Shown in pieces: positions 1-7,120 of a stretch of DNA of 26,357 nucleotides; within the stretch, counting starts at the first letter, position 1; every line of letters starts with the position of its first letter. The stretch lies in assembly GCA_964633225.1 (NCBI GenBank), contig CAZWFQ010000052.1:1-26357 (forward strand), in the 5' to 3' direction. The translations under genes were made by a program, and so were the position numbers. Source of the stretch: JAKQIM01 sp964633225 (GTDB taxonomy: Bacteria > Chloroflexota > Anaerolineae > Anaerolineales > UBA4823). A model generated the notes under the pieces. That model saw only the letters and a list, made by a program, of their open reading frames with translations, had not been told where the DNA came from and searched no databases.

Positions 1-830
1 TACAACCCGGCCAAAAACCGCCCAATTGTAAAAGCGGCCCAATAACTGCCCGTCACCAGGCCTGCCGCCTGGGGAGCAACGCCGCGCGACTCGGTCAGTA
101 GCGTATAAGCCCAGGCCCCCAGGGCAATTTCAGCCCCTGTGTAGAAGAAGAACATTGCCATACTCACCCACACCGCCGGGCGGCGGAAAGTTTCGAGGTA
201 CGATGTCTCGTAATCGGTCAGCTTTTTAACTTCTTGTGCCGCAACAGGTTTGTCGCCTCGCTTCCACATCGACAGGGTGAACAAAAAAGTAGTCCCCAAC
301 ACCAGTTGTGCCGCCCCCACCACCACATAGCCCATGCGCCAGGAAGAAAAAGATGCCAGGGCCGTGGTCATGATCACCGGCCCCAGCGTGATCCCAATGC
401 CATAGCTGGCGTGCAGCCACTGCATCAGCCCTTCGCCAAAATTTGCCGCCACGTAGGTATTGAGACCAGCATCGATGCCTCCCGCACCCAGGCCTGTGGC
501 AACGCCCAGCAGAACCATCATCCACCAGGCTGGGACGAGCGTATAGCCCAGCAAGGCCAGGCCGGTCAGCACACAACTCGTCGCCAAAAGGCCGCCCACG
601 CCCAAACGAGCAATCAATTTGCCGTTAAAAAAGCTAGAGATCAGGTAACCGGTGGTGCCAGTGATCAGGAGCATGCCCAGCGCATCCAGAGGCAGCGAGA
701 AACCGGCGCGGATCGAGGGCCAACCTACCCCCAACAAGCCATCTGGCATGCCCAGGGCAATGAAAGCAATAAAAGCCAGGATCACCACGCCAATCCTGGA
801 AGTGTATTTAGACTGAGAGAGAGTTTTCAT
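1..830 (-). CDS. MFS transporter, C-terminal part outside the window
   Basis: An uninterrupted reading frame runs from an ATG at 830 down to base 1, giving about 276 residues with no stop, so the 3' part lies beyond the window. The translation begins MKTLSQSKYTSRIGVVILAF and shows at least eight hydrophobic spans. It has the MFS-type A-loop region after TM2 (FFNGKLIARLGVGG), a Gly-rich TM4 region (GVATGLGAGGIDAGLN) and a central loop around residues 185-205. The pattern resembles the sugar-permease-like MFS branch (fucose permease/YbjJ type), but the substrate cannot be read from the sequence. In-frame ATGs at 836 and 845 are alternative starts, and none has a strong Shine-Dalgarno. It is divergent from the methyltransferase at 937. 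A TAAAAT at 869-874 (minus strand) is a possible -10 box. Confidence 0.85.
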   Translation of the reverse strand, partial: MKTLSQSKYTSRIGVVILAFIAFIALGMPDGLLGVGWPSIRAGFSLPLDALGMLLITGTTGYLISSFFNGKLIARLGVGGLLATSCVLTGLALLGYTLVPAWWMMVLLGVATGLGAGGIDAGLNTYVAANFGEGLMQWLHASYGIGITLGPVIMTTALASFSSWRMGYVVVGAAQLVLGTTFLFTLSMWKRGDKPVAAQEVKKLTDYETSYLETFRRPAVWVSMAMFFFYTGAEIALGAWAYTLLTESRGVAPQAAGLVTGSYWAAFTIGRFLAGL

Positions 831-924
831 GTGCATCTTTTCCATGGTTTGAATTTGAGCGAAAAGTGATTTTACCATGTGGGCATCAGGCCTGACAGGG
901 CCGCTTAAAAATCAGCAGGCGGGT

Positions 925-930
925 TATAAT
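925..930 (+). promoter_or_regulatory. TATAAT -10 box, probably giving a leaderless mRNA
   Basis: A perfect TATAAT lies at 925-930 and the ATG of the methyltransferase begins at 937, leaving 6 nt. Transcription starting at the usual distance would begin at or next to the ATG. No convincing -35 hexamer is visible 16-18 nt upstream. Confidence 0.55.
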
Positions 931-936
931 CCAGGC

Positions 937-1953
937 ATGTTGCCCGACGTACCGCTCGCCCACTTGCTCGAACAGGCCTGGCTGGGGCGCGCCGCCACCC
1001 TGGATACCCCACACCAGGAGGCGCGGCGCCTGTTCAATGGGTTTCTGGAAGGCTATCCTGACCTAGTTGTAGATTTGTATGGGAAAACGCTCTTGCTATA
1101 CGATTTTGCCGAGCAGAGCCCAGACAGCCAGGCTGAGCTGCCCGCAATGGTCCGGGAGGCGCTGGATTTCTACCTGCCCCGGCTAAGTTGGCTGACATGT
1201 GTGCTGCTGAAAGCGCGCCGTGCCGAACAGCCAGGCGGGCGCAATGGCCTGGTCATTTGGGGCAAGCTGCCAGATGACCGGGTGTTGGAGGCCGGGGTAT
1301 GGTATGCGCTTGACCTGATGTTGAACCAGGATGCCAGCTTTTACCCAGATACACGCCTGCTGCGAGCCTGGCTATTAGAAAACGCCCCCGGCCAGCGCGT
1401 GTTGAACACCTTTGCCTATACCGGCAGCTTCGGCGTGGCGGCGCGCACCGCCGGGGCCAGCCAGGTGGTGCAGACAGATCGCAGCGCTCGCTTCCTGGAA
1501 ATTGCCAAACGCTCGCTCAGCCTGAACGGCTTGCAGCCCCAACCTGGCGAGCTGCGCCCAGGCGATTTTTTCTCCGTCACCAGGCAGCTGCGCCAGTCTG
1601 GCATGCTTTTCGATATTATTATCCTTGACCCACCCTTCTTTTCAACCGGCAGGCAGGGGCGGGTGGACCTGAACGATCACAGCATTGCGCTGATCAACAA
1701 GGTGCGCCCGCTGGTAGCCGACGGCGGCAGGCTGGTGGCAGTCAACAACGCCTTGTTCGTTAGCGGGCAGGCCTACCTGGATGCGCTGGGAACCCTGTGC
1801 GCCGATGGATACATCTCCCTGGAAGGCATCCTCTCCATTCCAGAGGATATCACTGGTTCTCCAGCCAGCCGCCGCGGTCAATTGCCCGCTGACCCAACCC
1901 CCTTTAACCATGCCACCAAAATTGCCATCTTACACATACGGCGCAAAAATTGA
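937..1953 (+). CDS. Class I SAM-dependent methyltransferase, RlmI/RlmK-like (probable 23S rRNA methyltransferase)
   Basis: A 338-residue protein. The frame is open upstream to an ATG at 877, but the start at 937 is preferred because TATAAT sits 6 nt before it and family homology begins about there. The SAM-binding motif I is LNTFAYTGSFGVAA, with an acidic residue in QTDRS ending the next strand, and motif IV is ILDPPFF, as in the RlmI/RlmK (YccW/YcbY) methyltransferase family. The C-terminus PFNHATKIAILHI matches the last strands of that fold. There is no N-terminal PUA domain of the E. coli RlmI type, so the exact target base is uncertain. manA starts 22 nt downstream and is probably co-transcribed. 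Confidence 0.8.
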   Translation: MLPDVPLAHLLEQAWLGRAATLDTPHQEARRLFNGFLEGYPDLVVDLYGKTLLLYDFAEQSPDSQAELPAMVREALDFYLPRLSWLTCVLLKARRAEQPGGRNGLVIWGKLPDDRVLEAGVWYALDLMLNQDASFYPDTRLLRAWLLENAPGQRVLNTFAYTGSFGVAARTAGASQVVQTDRSARFLEIAKRSLSLNGLQPQPGELRPGDFFSVTRQLRQSGMLFDIIILDPPFFSTGRQGRVDLNDHSIALINKVRPLVADGGRLVAVNNALFVSGQAYLDALGTLCADGYISLEGILSIPEDITGSPASRRGQLPADPTPFNHATKIAILHIRRKN

Positions 1954-1975
1954 GCCTGGTAATTGGAGCATTCAC

Positions 1976-2914
1976 GTGACCCTTCCTACCCTACTACAAC
2001 TTACCCCAACATATAAAGACTACGTCTGGGGCGGGCAACGCCTGCGCCCAGGCCCAGGCCTGACCGCTGAAGCCTGGATCATCTACGAGGGCAACCAGGT
2101 CATTGACCAAGGCATGACCCTGGCTGAAGCCTCGGCCCGCTATGGGGCAGACTTGCTGGGCTCCAAGGCCGCGGTGCAGAGCGCCGGGCGCTTCCCACTG
2201 CTGATCAAACTGCTGGATGCAGCCCAATGGTTGTCTTTGCAGGTCCACCCCAATGACGAGCAAGCCGTTCAACTGGAAGGCCCCGGCGCATCTGGCAAAA
2301 CTGAAGCCTGGCATATCCTGGAGGCCGCCCCGGCCGCGCGCCTGATTGCCGGGCTCCAACCCGGCACGCAAAATACCGCCCTGGCCCAGGCCATTCGCGA
2401 TGGCAGCATTATCGATCTGGCGCGCTACGTGGACGTGCAAGCCGGCGATACGCTCTTCATGCCGCCCGGCACGATCCACGCCATTGGACCGGGTATGCTG
2501 TTGTATGAGGTGCAGCAGAATTCCGATCACACCTACCGGGTGTACGATTGGGGCCGCCCCCAAACCCCTGCCCGCCGCCTGCATATTGATAAGTCGATTG
2601 CAGTGGCCCAGGCCCAGGCTGCCCCCGTGCTGCTGGCCCGCCCATCCCTGGGCGACGGGCAGATGCAGACCTTGTGTCAATCAGCTTATTTTTCCCTGGC
2701 TCTGCTGGCCTGTGATACACGTTCGGTAGATCTGGATACCCGCAGTGAGAGCTTTCACGCCCTGACAGTCATCGAAGGCAGGGCCCAGGTCACCTGTGGG
2801 GGACAAGCGATTGAACTGGGGCAGTACCAGTCGCTGATCGTGCCGGCTTGCAGCGGGGCCTACCGGGTGCAGCCCCTGGAGGGCTGCCGGGTACTGGTCG
2901 CTTGGGTTGGATGA
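1976..2914 (+). CDS. manA: Class I mannose-6-phosphate isomerase
   Basis: A 312-residue zinc enzyme interconverting mannose 6-phosphate and fructose 6-phosphate, with a length typical of the short bacterial class. The GTG at 1976 is chosen because a GGAG lies 7 nt upstream and the protein then starts about 15 residues before the family's YVWGG motif. The same frame is open back to 1781, but that part overlaps the methyltransferase and looks like a shadow. Residues 86-94 read LSLQVHPND, with zinc ligands Q89 and H91. E110 (KTEAW) and H168 (GTIHAIG) complete the site. The segment NSDHTYRVYDWGR around 182-194 is the conserved active-site region. The C-terminal cupin half spans about 215-312. It ends at a strong hairpin terminator. 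Confidence 0.92.
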   Translation: MTLPTLLQLTPTYKDYVWGGQRLRPGPGLTAEAWIIYEGNQVIDQGMTLAEASARYGADLLGSKAAVQSAGRFPLLIKLLDAAQWLSLQVHPNDEQAVQLEGPGASGKTEAWHILEAAPAARLIAGLQPGTQNTALAQAIRDGSIIDLARYVDVQAGDTLFMPPGTIHAIGPGMLLYEVQQNSDHTYRVYDWGRPQTPARRLHIDKSIAVAQAQAAPVLLARPSLGDGQMQTLCQSAYFSLALLACDTRSVDLDTRSESFHALTVIEGRAQVTCGGQAIELGQYQSLIVPACSGAYRVQPLEGCRVLVAWVG

Positions 2915-2927
2915 TTTGGGCAAAATA

Positions 2928-2973
2928 AAAATGGGTAGGCTGTGGTGCCCTGGCACCACAGCCTACCCATTTT
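2928..2973. terminator. Bidirectional intrinsic terminator between manA and feoB
   Basis: Two perfectly complementary 22-nt arms at 2928-2949 and 2952-2973 are separated by only 2 nt. They have GC-rich centres and are flanked by A-rich sequence on the left and TTTT on the right. It sits between two convergent genes, so it can stop transcription from both sides. Confidence 0.9.
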
Positions 2974-2984
2974 AAAAGCCAACG

Positions 2985-4415
2985 CTATACCCACCCGAAG
3001 AGCCGGGCCAGGCTGGCAGTTAAGAAGGTTACCAAGAAAGCCAATCCAAGCGTAATGACCACGCTCAGGGTCGCCCATTTGCGGCTGCCGGTTTCTTTGT
3101 AAATAGTAGCGATGGTGGTGCCGCAGGGATTATGCAGGAGGGCAAATAACATCAGGTTGACGGCAGTCAGCAGAGTCCAGCCGTGCTGGTCCACCAGCAA
3201 AGTTTTTAGTGCGCTGTAATCTGGCATCTCGGTCATCATCCCCACGCCCATGTACACCATCAACATGGTCGGGACCACAATTTCGTTAGCGGGAATGGCG
3301 ATGATGTAGGCCAGGATAATGACCCCATCCAATCCCAAAAGCCAGCCAAAGGGATCGAGAAAATTTGAAATATGCTGCGCCAGGTTAACCCCCTGGACGG
3401 TGATATTGCCCAGCAGCCAGATCACCGCACCGGCTGGGGCAGCCGTGCCCATGGCACGCAGCAGCACAAAGATGGTGCGGTCCACCAGCGAAGTGTACAG
3501 GATACGCCCCACATTGGGCACGCGGTAAGGAGGCAGTTCAAGCGTGAAAGCCGAAGCCTCACCCTTTAAGATAGTGCGCGAGAGCATCCACGAGACCAAC
3601 AGGGTGAAGAAACTGCCGATCAACACCACCCCCACCACCGCCCCCGCCGCGGCGAAGGAGGCGAAGGCAGCCGGGAATGCCGCCCCCACGAAGACCGTTG
3701 CCAGCATGATCAGGGTGGGAAAACGCCCATTACAGGGCACAAAATTGTTGGTCAGGATGGCAATCAGGCGCTCACGCGGCGAATCAATCACGCGCGTGGC
3801 AATGACACCAGCCGCGTTGCAGCCAAAGCCCATTGCCATGGTCAGGGCCTGCTTGCCGTGTGCGCCGGCCTTCTTGAACAGCCAATCCAGGTTAAAGGCC
3901 ACCCGCGGCAGGTAGCCCAGGTCTTCCAGGATAGTAAAAATAGGGAAGAAAATGGCCATCGGCGGCAGCATCACACTGATCACCCAGGCCAGGCCGCGAA
4001 ATACCCCATGCCAGATAAAACCGGTCAGCCACCAGGGTAAACCCCAGGCAGTGAAGAGCGCTGCCGCCTGGTCTTCAATCCAGAAGAAGGCATTCGCCAG
4101 CAGAGTAGATGGTACGTTGGCACCAACAATGGTCAGCCAAAAGACCGCTGCCAACAGCAAGAGCATGATGGGCAGGCCAAAGATGGGCGAGGTAACAATG
4201 CGGTCGATGCGTTGGTCAAGATCATAATCGCGATCGCCCTTAGAGTGAACAGCGCGGCGGGCAATACTCTCGGCCTCGTTATAGAGCGACTTGACAATCT
4301 CGTCGCGGAAATTATCGCCCAGGGTCGGGCGCAGGGTCTCCACACGTGCCAGCAGGGTCTGGGCAGTCACCGGTTCGCCGGATGCAATCGGGTTGGGGGT
4401 AGATGGGTTTGTCAT
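2985..4415 (-). CDS. feoB: FeoB permease subunit (split FeoB, membrane part)
   Basis: A 476-residue polytopic membrane protein corresponding to the membrane half of FeoB, the inner-membrane Fe2+ importer. About 70 hydrophilic N-terminal residues precede the first membrane span near 78. The two Gate regions are visible: GFGCNAAG with C199 followed by NNFVPCNGR with C228, and HNPCGTT with C431 near the C-terminus. The EDLGYLPR motif near 164-171 is also typical. No GTPase domain is present, because it is encoded by the gene starting at 5261. Only 9 nt separate the two genes, so they should be translated together from one mRNA. It is the last gene of the operon. Confidence 0.9.
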   Translation of the reverse strand: MTNPSTPNPIASGEPVTAQTLLARVETLRPTLGDNFRDEIVKSLYNEAESIARRAVHSKGDRDYDLDQRIDRIVTSPIFGLPIMLLLLAAVFWLTIVGANVPSTLLANAFFWIEDQAAALFTAWGLPWWLTGFIWHGVFRGLAWVISVMLPPMAIFFPIFTILEDLGYLPRVAFNLDWLFKKAGAHGKQALTMAMGFGCNAAGVIATRVIDSPRERLIAILTNNFVPCNGRFPTLIMLATVFVGAAFPAAFASFAAAGAVVGVVLIGSFFTLLVSWMLSRTILKGEASAFTLELPPYRVPNVGRILYTSLVDRTIFVLLRAMGTAAPAGAVIWLLGNITVQGVNLAQHISNFLDPFGWLLGLDGVIILAYIIAIPANEIVVPTMLMVYMGVGMMTEMPDYSALKTLLVDQHGWTLLTAVNLMLFALLHNPCGTTIATIYKETGSRKWATLSVVITLGLAFLVTFLTASLARLFGWV

Positions 4416-4424
4416 GGCTGCACC

Positions 4425-5261
4425 TTACTGCCGCCCGCCAAGGGCGATCTTCTTGGAAAACTGGCTATCCGCCCGCCCCTGGGCATCGGCCAACTCGATC
4501 AACTCACCATTCAGCAGGGCCTGTTGGACGCGGGCATCCCCGTCCAGCAGGCGGATAGCCAGCCAGCGCGGATTGGGAACATTGGGGGCCAGTTTGAGGA
4601 TATACGGAACCAACTCTTCCACAGCCCGCTGGAAGGCGTCTGTACCCTGCACCCGGCGCGGCTGGGTGCGTATCTCGCCCTTCACCACGTTGTCTACGGT
4701 CATCAACAGGGTCTGGATGCCCTCACCAGTGCGCGCTGTAATGGGGATGGCCGGCACGCCCAGGTCGCGCGCCAGGCTGCGGGCATCCACCTCCAAGCCT
4801 TTCCGGCGGGCCTCGTCCATCAAGTTGATGGCTACCACCACCTTATCGGTGATCTCCATCACCTGCAGGGCCAGGTTCAGGTTGCGCTCCAGGGCAGTGG
4901 CATCGGTGACCACAATGGTGCAGTCAGGCTGACCAAATAGCAAGAAGTTGCGCGCCACCTCTTCATCTTGAGATGCCGAGAGCAGCGAATAGGTGCCGGG
5001 CAAGTCTACCAATTTATAACGCACGTTATTGAAAACATAGCCGCCCTCGGCACGCGTGACGGTCTTGCCGGGCCAGTTGCCGGTATGCTGGTTGAGCCCG
5101 GTGAGCGTGTTGAAGACGGTAGACTTGCCGGTATTGGGATTGCCAGCCAGGGCCACCACACGGTCGAAGGCATCGATCTTTAGCCCCATTTGAGCCAGTT
5201 GGGCATTGGCCGGGCAGGTCTCGCAAGGATCTTGTGAAAGTTTCGACTTACGCAGCATCAT
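4425..5261 (-). CDS. feoB: FeoB GTPase subunit (split FeoB, soluble G domain)
   Basis: A 278-residue protein containing only the G domain and helical part of FeoB. G1 is GNPNTGKST (40-48), followed by a FeoB-type switch region NWPGKTVT. G3 is DLPG (86-89), G4 is NLMD (146-149) and G5 is TAR near 175. The region after about 185 is the helical, GDI-like part. The N-terminus carries a short Cys pair (C13, C16). The start has a GAGGTAA Shine-Dalgarno a few nt upstream. The canonical protein fuses this domain to the permease, which here is a separate gene 9 nt downstream. It probably gates Fe2+ transport in a complex with that permease. Confidence 0.92.
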   Translation of the reverse strand: MMLRKSKLSQDPCETCPANAQLAQMGLKIDAFDRVVALAGNPNTGKSTVFNTLTGLNQHTGNWPGKTVTRAEGGYVFNNVRYKLVDLPGTYSLLSASQDEEVARNFLLFGQPDCTIVVTDATALERNLNLALQVMEITDKVVVAINLMDEARRKGLEVDARSLARDLGVPAIPITARTGEGIQTLLMTVDNVVKGEIRTQPRRVQGTDAFQRAVEELVPYILKLAPNVPNPRWLAIRLLDGDARVQQALLNGELIELADAQGRADSQFSKKIALGGRQ

Positions 5262-5302
5262 ATGAATTACCTCGTAACCAGCAATGATTCAAGAAGGGAA
5301 GA

Positions 5303-5318
5303 CCACAGAGACACAGAG
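5303..5318. repeat. CCACAGAGACACAGAG motif in an intergenic spacer
   Basis: The 66-bp spacer between the second DtxR-like gene and the FeoB GTPase gene contains CCACAGAGACACAGAG, two imperfect copies of an ACAGAG unit. I recall similar CACAGAG-rich strings as dispersed intergenic sequence in other environmental bacterial genomes. Only one copy is seen here, so its repeat nature is not proven by this window. Confidence 0.3.
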
Positions 5319-5327
5319 TTTTGATTT

Positions 5328-6347
5328 CTAGATAGGCCGCACCCAAACCTGGTCAGCCTGATCTTTGCGCAGTGCGATCAACGTGCCACGCACACGATAG
5401 GCGCGCGGGTCGCCAAAAGCATTAAGCAGCTCAGGATGGATCTGTGTCCCGGGGGTCAGGCCCAGGTCCAAGAAGCGGCGGCGGGTGAACCCCTGGCAGG
5501 CCGGGTCTAATTCCACGATCTCGGCTGGTTGGTGCCTCTTGAGCGCCCACAACGGCACCACCCCAGAGACCTGCCCGGTAAGCTCCACTGCCTGGAGGAA
5601 TATGTTGGCTGCCACTACCGGCGCCAGGCGGAATTCACTTTCGCCATCTGTCAGCACCATGCGAGAGGGGCTGCTCTCAACCAGGCGCAGCACTTGATTA
5701 AGGCGGATGCCCTCAGCCTGGATCTGAGCATAAGCCAGGGGCGGTTCGTCTTCAATATGCACCACCCTGCCGGGCGTTTCAGCGGGCCAACGGGTAAGCG
5801 GCTGGCCCAACAGGGCCGGCACCTGCCCGCGGCTGTCGGGGATGGGGTCGCCGTGCGGGTCGCTGCGCGGGAAGCCCATTGCGGCAGCCATCTCTTCCAC
5901 CTGGGCCGTGGTCAGGCGGTGTTCGCGGCGGTGGGCCTCTTTATGGATGCGCTCAAGGGGCATGCGGGCCTCATCTGCCAGGTAACGCTCCCATAAGCGG
6001 TGGGCGCGCGTCACCTGCATGGCCCAACGCTCGCCTTCTACGCTGAGCTGCAGCGAGCCGCCCGCACCGCTGCCGCCGCCCACGCGCAGCAGGCCCTGGC
6101 CTGCCATGCGCTCCACCAGGCGTAATGCCTGGCGATCGGACAGCCCCAGGGCGGCTTTTAAGCCACTGCTGGTTTCACTGCGCCCTTCCCATTCAATATC
6201 GAGCAAATGTTTGAGGGCATCTTCCACCTGTTCGCGTTCAGCCGCAGCCCGCCAGCGGGCGTAAGCGCTGAAAGGCCACCAGCGGAACAAACCATTCGCA
6301 GTAGGAGAACCGTTTTTGCGGGTCGGAGCCGGTACTTGTTGCGTCAT
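5328..6347 (-). CDS. DtxR-family metalloregulator with two C-terminal FeoA-like domains
   Basis: A 339-residue protein. The winged-helix DNA-binding part spans about 38-108. The dimerisation/metal-binding helices span about 109-160, with H116, E120, H135, H139, E142 and H143 at the exact spacing of the DtxR ligands H79, E83, H98, C102, E105 and H106. The family motif DPHGDPIP is at 163-170. Two FeoA/SH3-like domains follow, at about 178-260 and 264-339, and the second has the classic LDLGLTPG and GTLIALRKDQADQVWV signature. The first about 35 residues are an extra extension. The start codon overlaps the stop of the upstream regulator (ATGA), and GGAGGTG lies 5 nt upstream, so translation is coupled. 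It could act as an iron-dependent regulator, or mainly deliver FeoA function to the split FeoB. The residues support metal binding, but the exact role is inferred. Confidence 0.82.
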   Translation of the reverse strand: MTQQVPAPTRKNGSPTANGLFRWWPFSAYARWRAAAEREQVEDALKHLLDIEWEGRSETSSGLKAALGLSDRQALRLVERMAGQGLLRVGGGSGAGGSLQLSVEGERWAMQVTRAHRLWERYLADEARMPLERIHKEAHRREHRLTTAQVEEMAAAMGFPRSDPHGDPIPDSRGQVPALLGQPLTRWPAETPGRVVHIEDEPPLAYAQIQAEGIRLNQVLRLVESSPSRMVLTDGESEFRLAPVVAANIFLQAVELTGQVSGVVPLWALKRHQPAEIVELDPACQGFTRRRFLDLGLTPGTQIHPELLNAFGDPRAYRVRGTLIALRKDQADQVWVRPI

Positions 6348-7024
6348 AACACCTCCACAAAGACCTGCCTGGTCACGGGTGGGCCCAAGACGAGCATCTG
6401 CGGCTGCCCCGTGATGCGTAAAGACAGGTTTTCATCAAATGGGGAATAATCAATAATAGCAATCTGCTCACCAGGGGTCAAGCCAAGTTGTTCCAGGTAG
6501 CGCAAGAATTCAGGCCGGGTATCGCCAGCCCGGCGCACCACAGCCTGCTGATCGGGCCGCAGATCAGCCAGGGGCACCAGGGATGCAACCGGCAGCCGCA
6601 GGTCGGGCCCAGGGATCGGCTCGCCGTGCGGATCGTAGTCGGGATGGCCCAAAGCCTGGGCAATGCGCGCTTCAAACTCCTCAGAAATGACGTGTTCCAG
6701 GCGGTCAGCTTCTGAGTGCACCTGATCCCAGGCATAGCCCAACACCTGTGCAAGGTAGGTTTCGAGCAAGCGGTGATGACGCACCACCTCCAGGGCAGCC
6801 TGGCGCCCGCAGGGCGTCAATTCTACCCCGCGGTGCTTGTGGTAGATCACCAGGGGCGGGGTGGCGGCAGCCATCTTCTGCACCATGCCTGTTGCCGAGG
6901 CCGGGGCCACCCCCATGCGCTCGGCAATCTGGGTGGTGGCGGCGCGCGCCCCACAAGTGGTCAGCTCGTAGATGACCTTGAGATAATCTTCAACCGCAAT
7001 GCTGTAAACGCTATTTTCCATCAT
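6344..7024 (-). CDS. DtxR/IdeR/MntR-family metal-dependent repressor with FeoA-like C-terminal domain
   Basis: A 226-residue protein with full DtxR architecture: winged helix (about 9-72), dimerisation and metal-binding helices (about 73-140) and a FeoA/SH3-like domain (about 148-226). The residues aligning to the DtxR ligands are H84, E88, H103, D107, E110 and H111. The Cys102-equivalent is Asp, and the Met10-equivalent is D13, as in MntR-type proteins. DPHGEPIP at 131-138 is the family motif. Two consecutive ATGs (7024 and 7021) open the gene, and no Shine-Dalgarno is visible. It is first in the feo operon and sits directly on a large palindromic operator, so autorepression with metal as co-repressor is very likely. 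Gene context argues for Fe2+; the ligand set does not exclude Mn2+. Confidence 0.88.
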   Translation of the reverse strand: MMENSVYSIAVEDYLKVIYELTTCGARAATTQIAERMGVAPASATGMVQKMAAATPPLVIYHKHRGVELTPCGRQAALEVVRHHRLLETYLAQVLGYAWDQVHSEADRLEHVISEEFEARIAQALGHPDYDPHGEPIPGPDLRLPVASLVPLADLRPDQQAVVRRAGDTRPEFLRYLEQLGLTPGEQIAIIDYSPFDENLSLRITGQPQMLVLGPPVTRQVFVEVL

Positions 7025-7069
7025 AGACTAAAATATAATTTAGGATAGGCTAAATTTAATTTTAGTCTA
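7024..7069. promoter_or_regulatory. Palindromic operator of the feo operon (DtxR/IdeR-like box)
   Basis: The left arm TAGACTAAAATATAATTTAG (7024-7043) and right arm CTAAATTTAATTTTAGTCTA (7050-7069) are inverted copies matching at 18 of 20 positions around the spacer GATAGG. The centre, TTTAGGATAGGCTAAA, resembles the known DtxR/IdeR half-site pattern TTAGG-TAG-CTAA. The palindrome covers the -10 box, the predicted transcription start and the first base of the repressor start codon, the expected layout for autorepression. Confidence 0.8.
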
Positions 7070-7087
7070 TGACAAAAAACCTGTCAA
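7059..7087 (-). promoter_or_regulatory. Promoter of the feo operon
   Basis: On the minus strand, an exact TTGACA (7082-7087), 17-nt spacer and TAAAAT (7059-7064) form a near-consensus sigma70-type promoter. The -10 lies inside the outer arm of the palindromic operator. A second possible -10 (TATATT, 7032-7037) lies 7 nt before the start codon. Confidence 0.72.
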
Positions 7088-7096
7088 GCGCCCAAA

Positions 7097-7118
7097 GAGC
7101 AGACTAGAAATCCTGCTC
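7097..7118 (-). terminator. Possible weak terminator after the DASS permease
   Basis: GAGCAG and CTGCTC arms (7097-7102 and 7113-7118) enclose a 10-nt loop immediately after the permease stop codon. On the minus strand only TTT follows, so termination would be weak. It separates the permease gene from the feo promoter. Confidence 0.35.
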
Positions 7119-7120
7119 AT

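Noticed and set aside
1781..1975. Longer manA start upstream of 1976, including an ATG at 1910
   Set aside because: These codons overlap the methyltransferase gene, encode no isomerase-like sequence, and the GTG at 1976 has a properly spaced GGAG.
1994..2680. Open frame of 228 codons on the minus strand opposite manA
   Set aside because: manA has all zinc ligands on the plus strand; the antisense product is Gly/Gln-rich with no family pattern.
4415..4425. Possible sequencing frameshift splitting a single feoB gene
   Set aside because: The upstream frame ends in a clear stop and the permease has its own ATG and an extra hydrophilic N-terminus of about 70 residues, so two genes fit better. 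It cannot be fully excluded without relatives.
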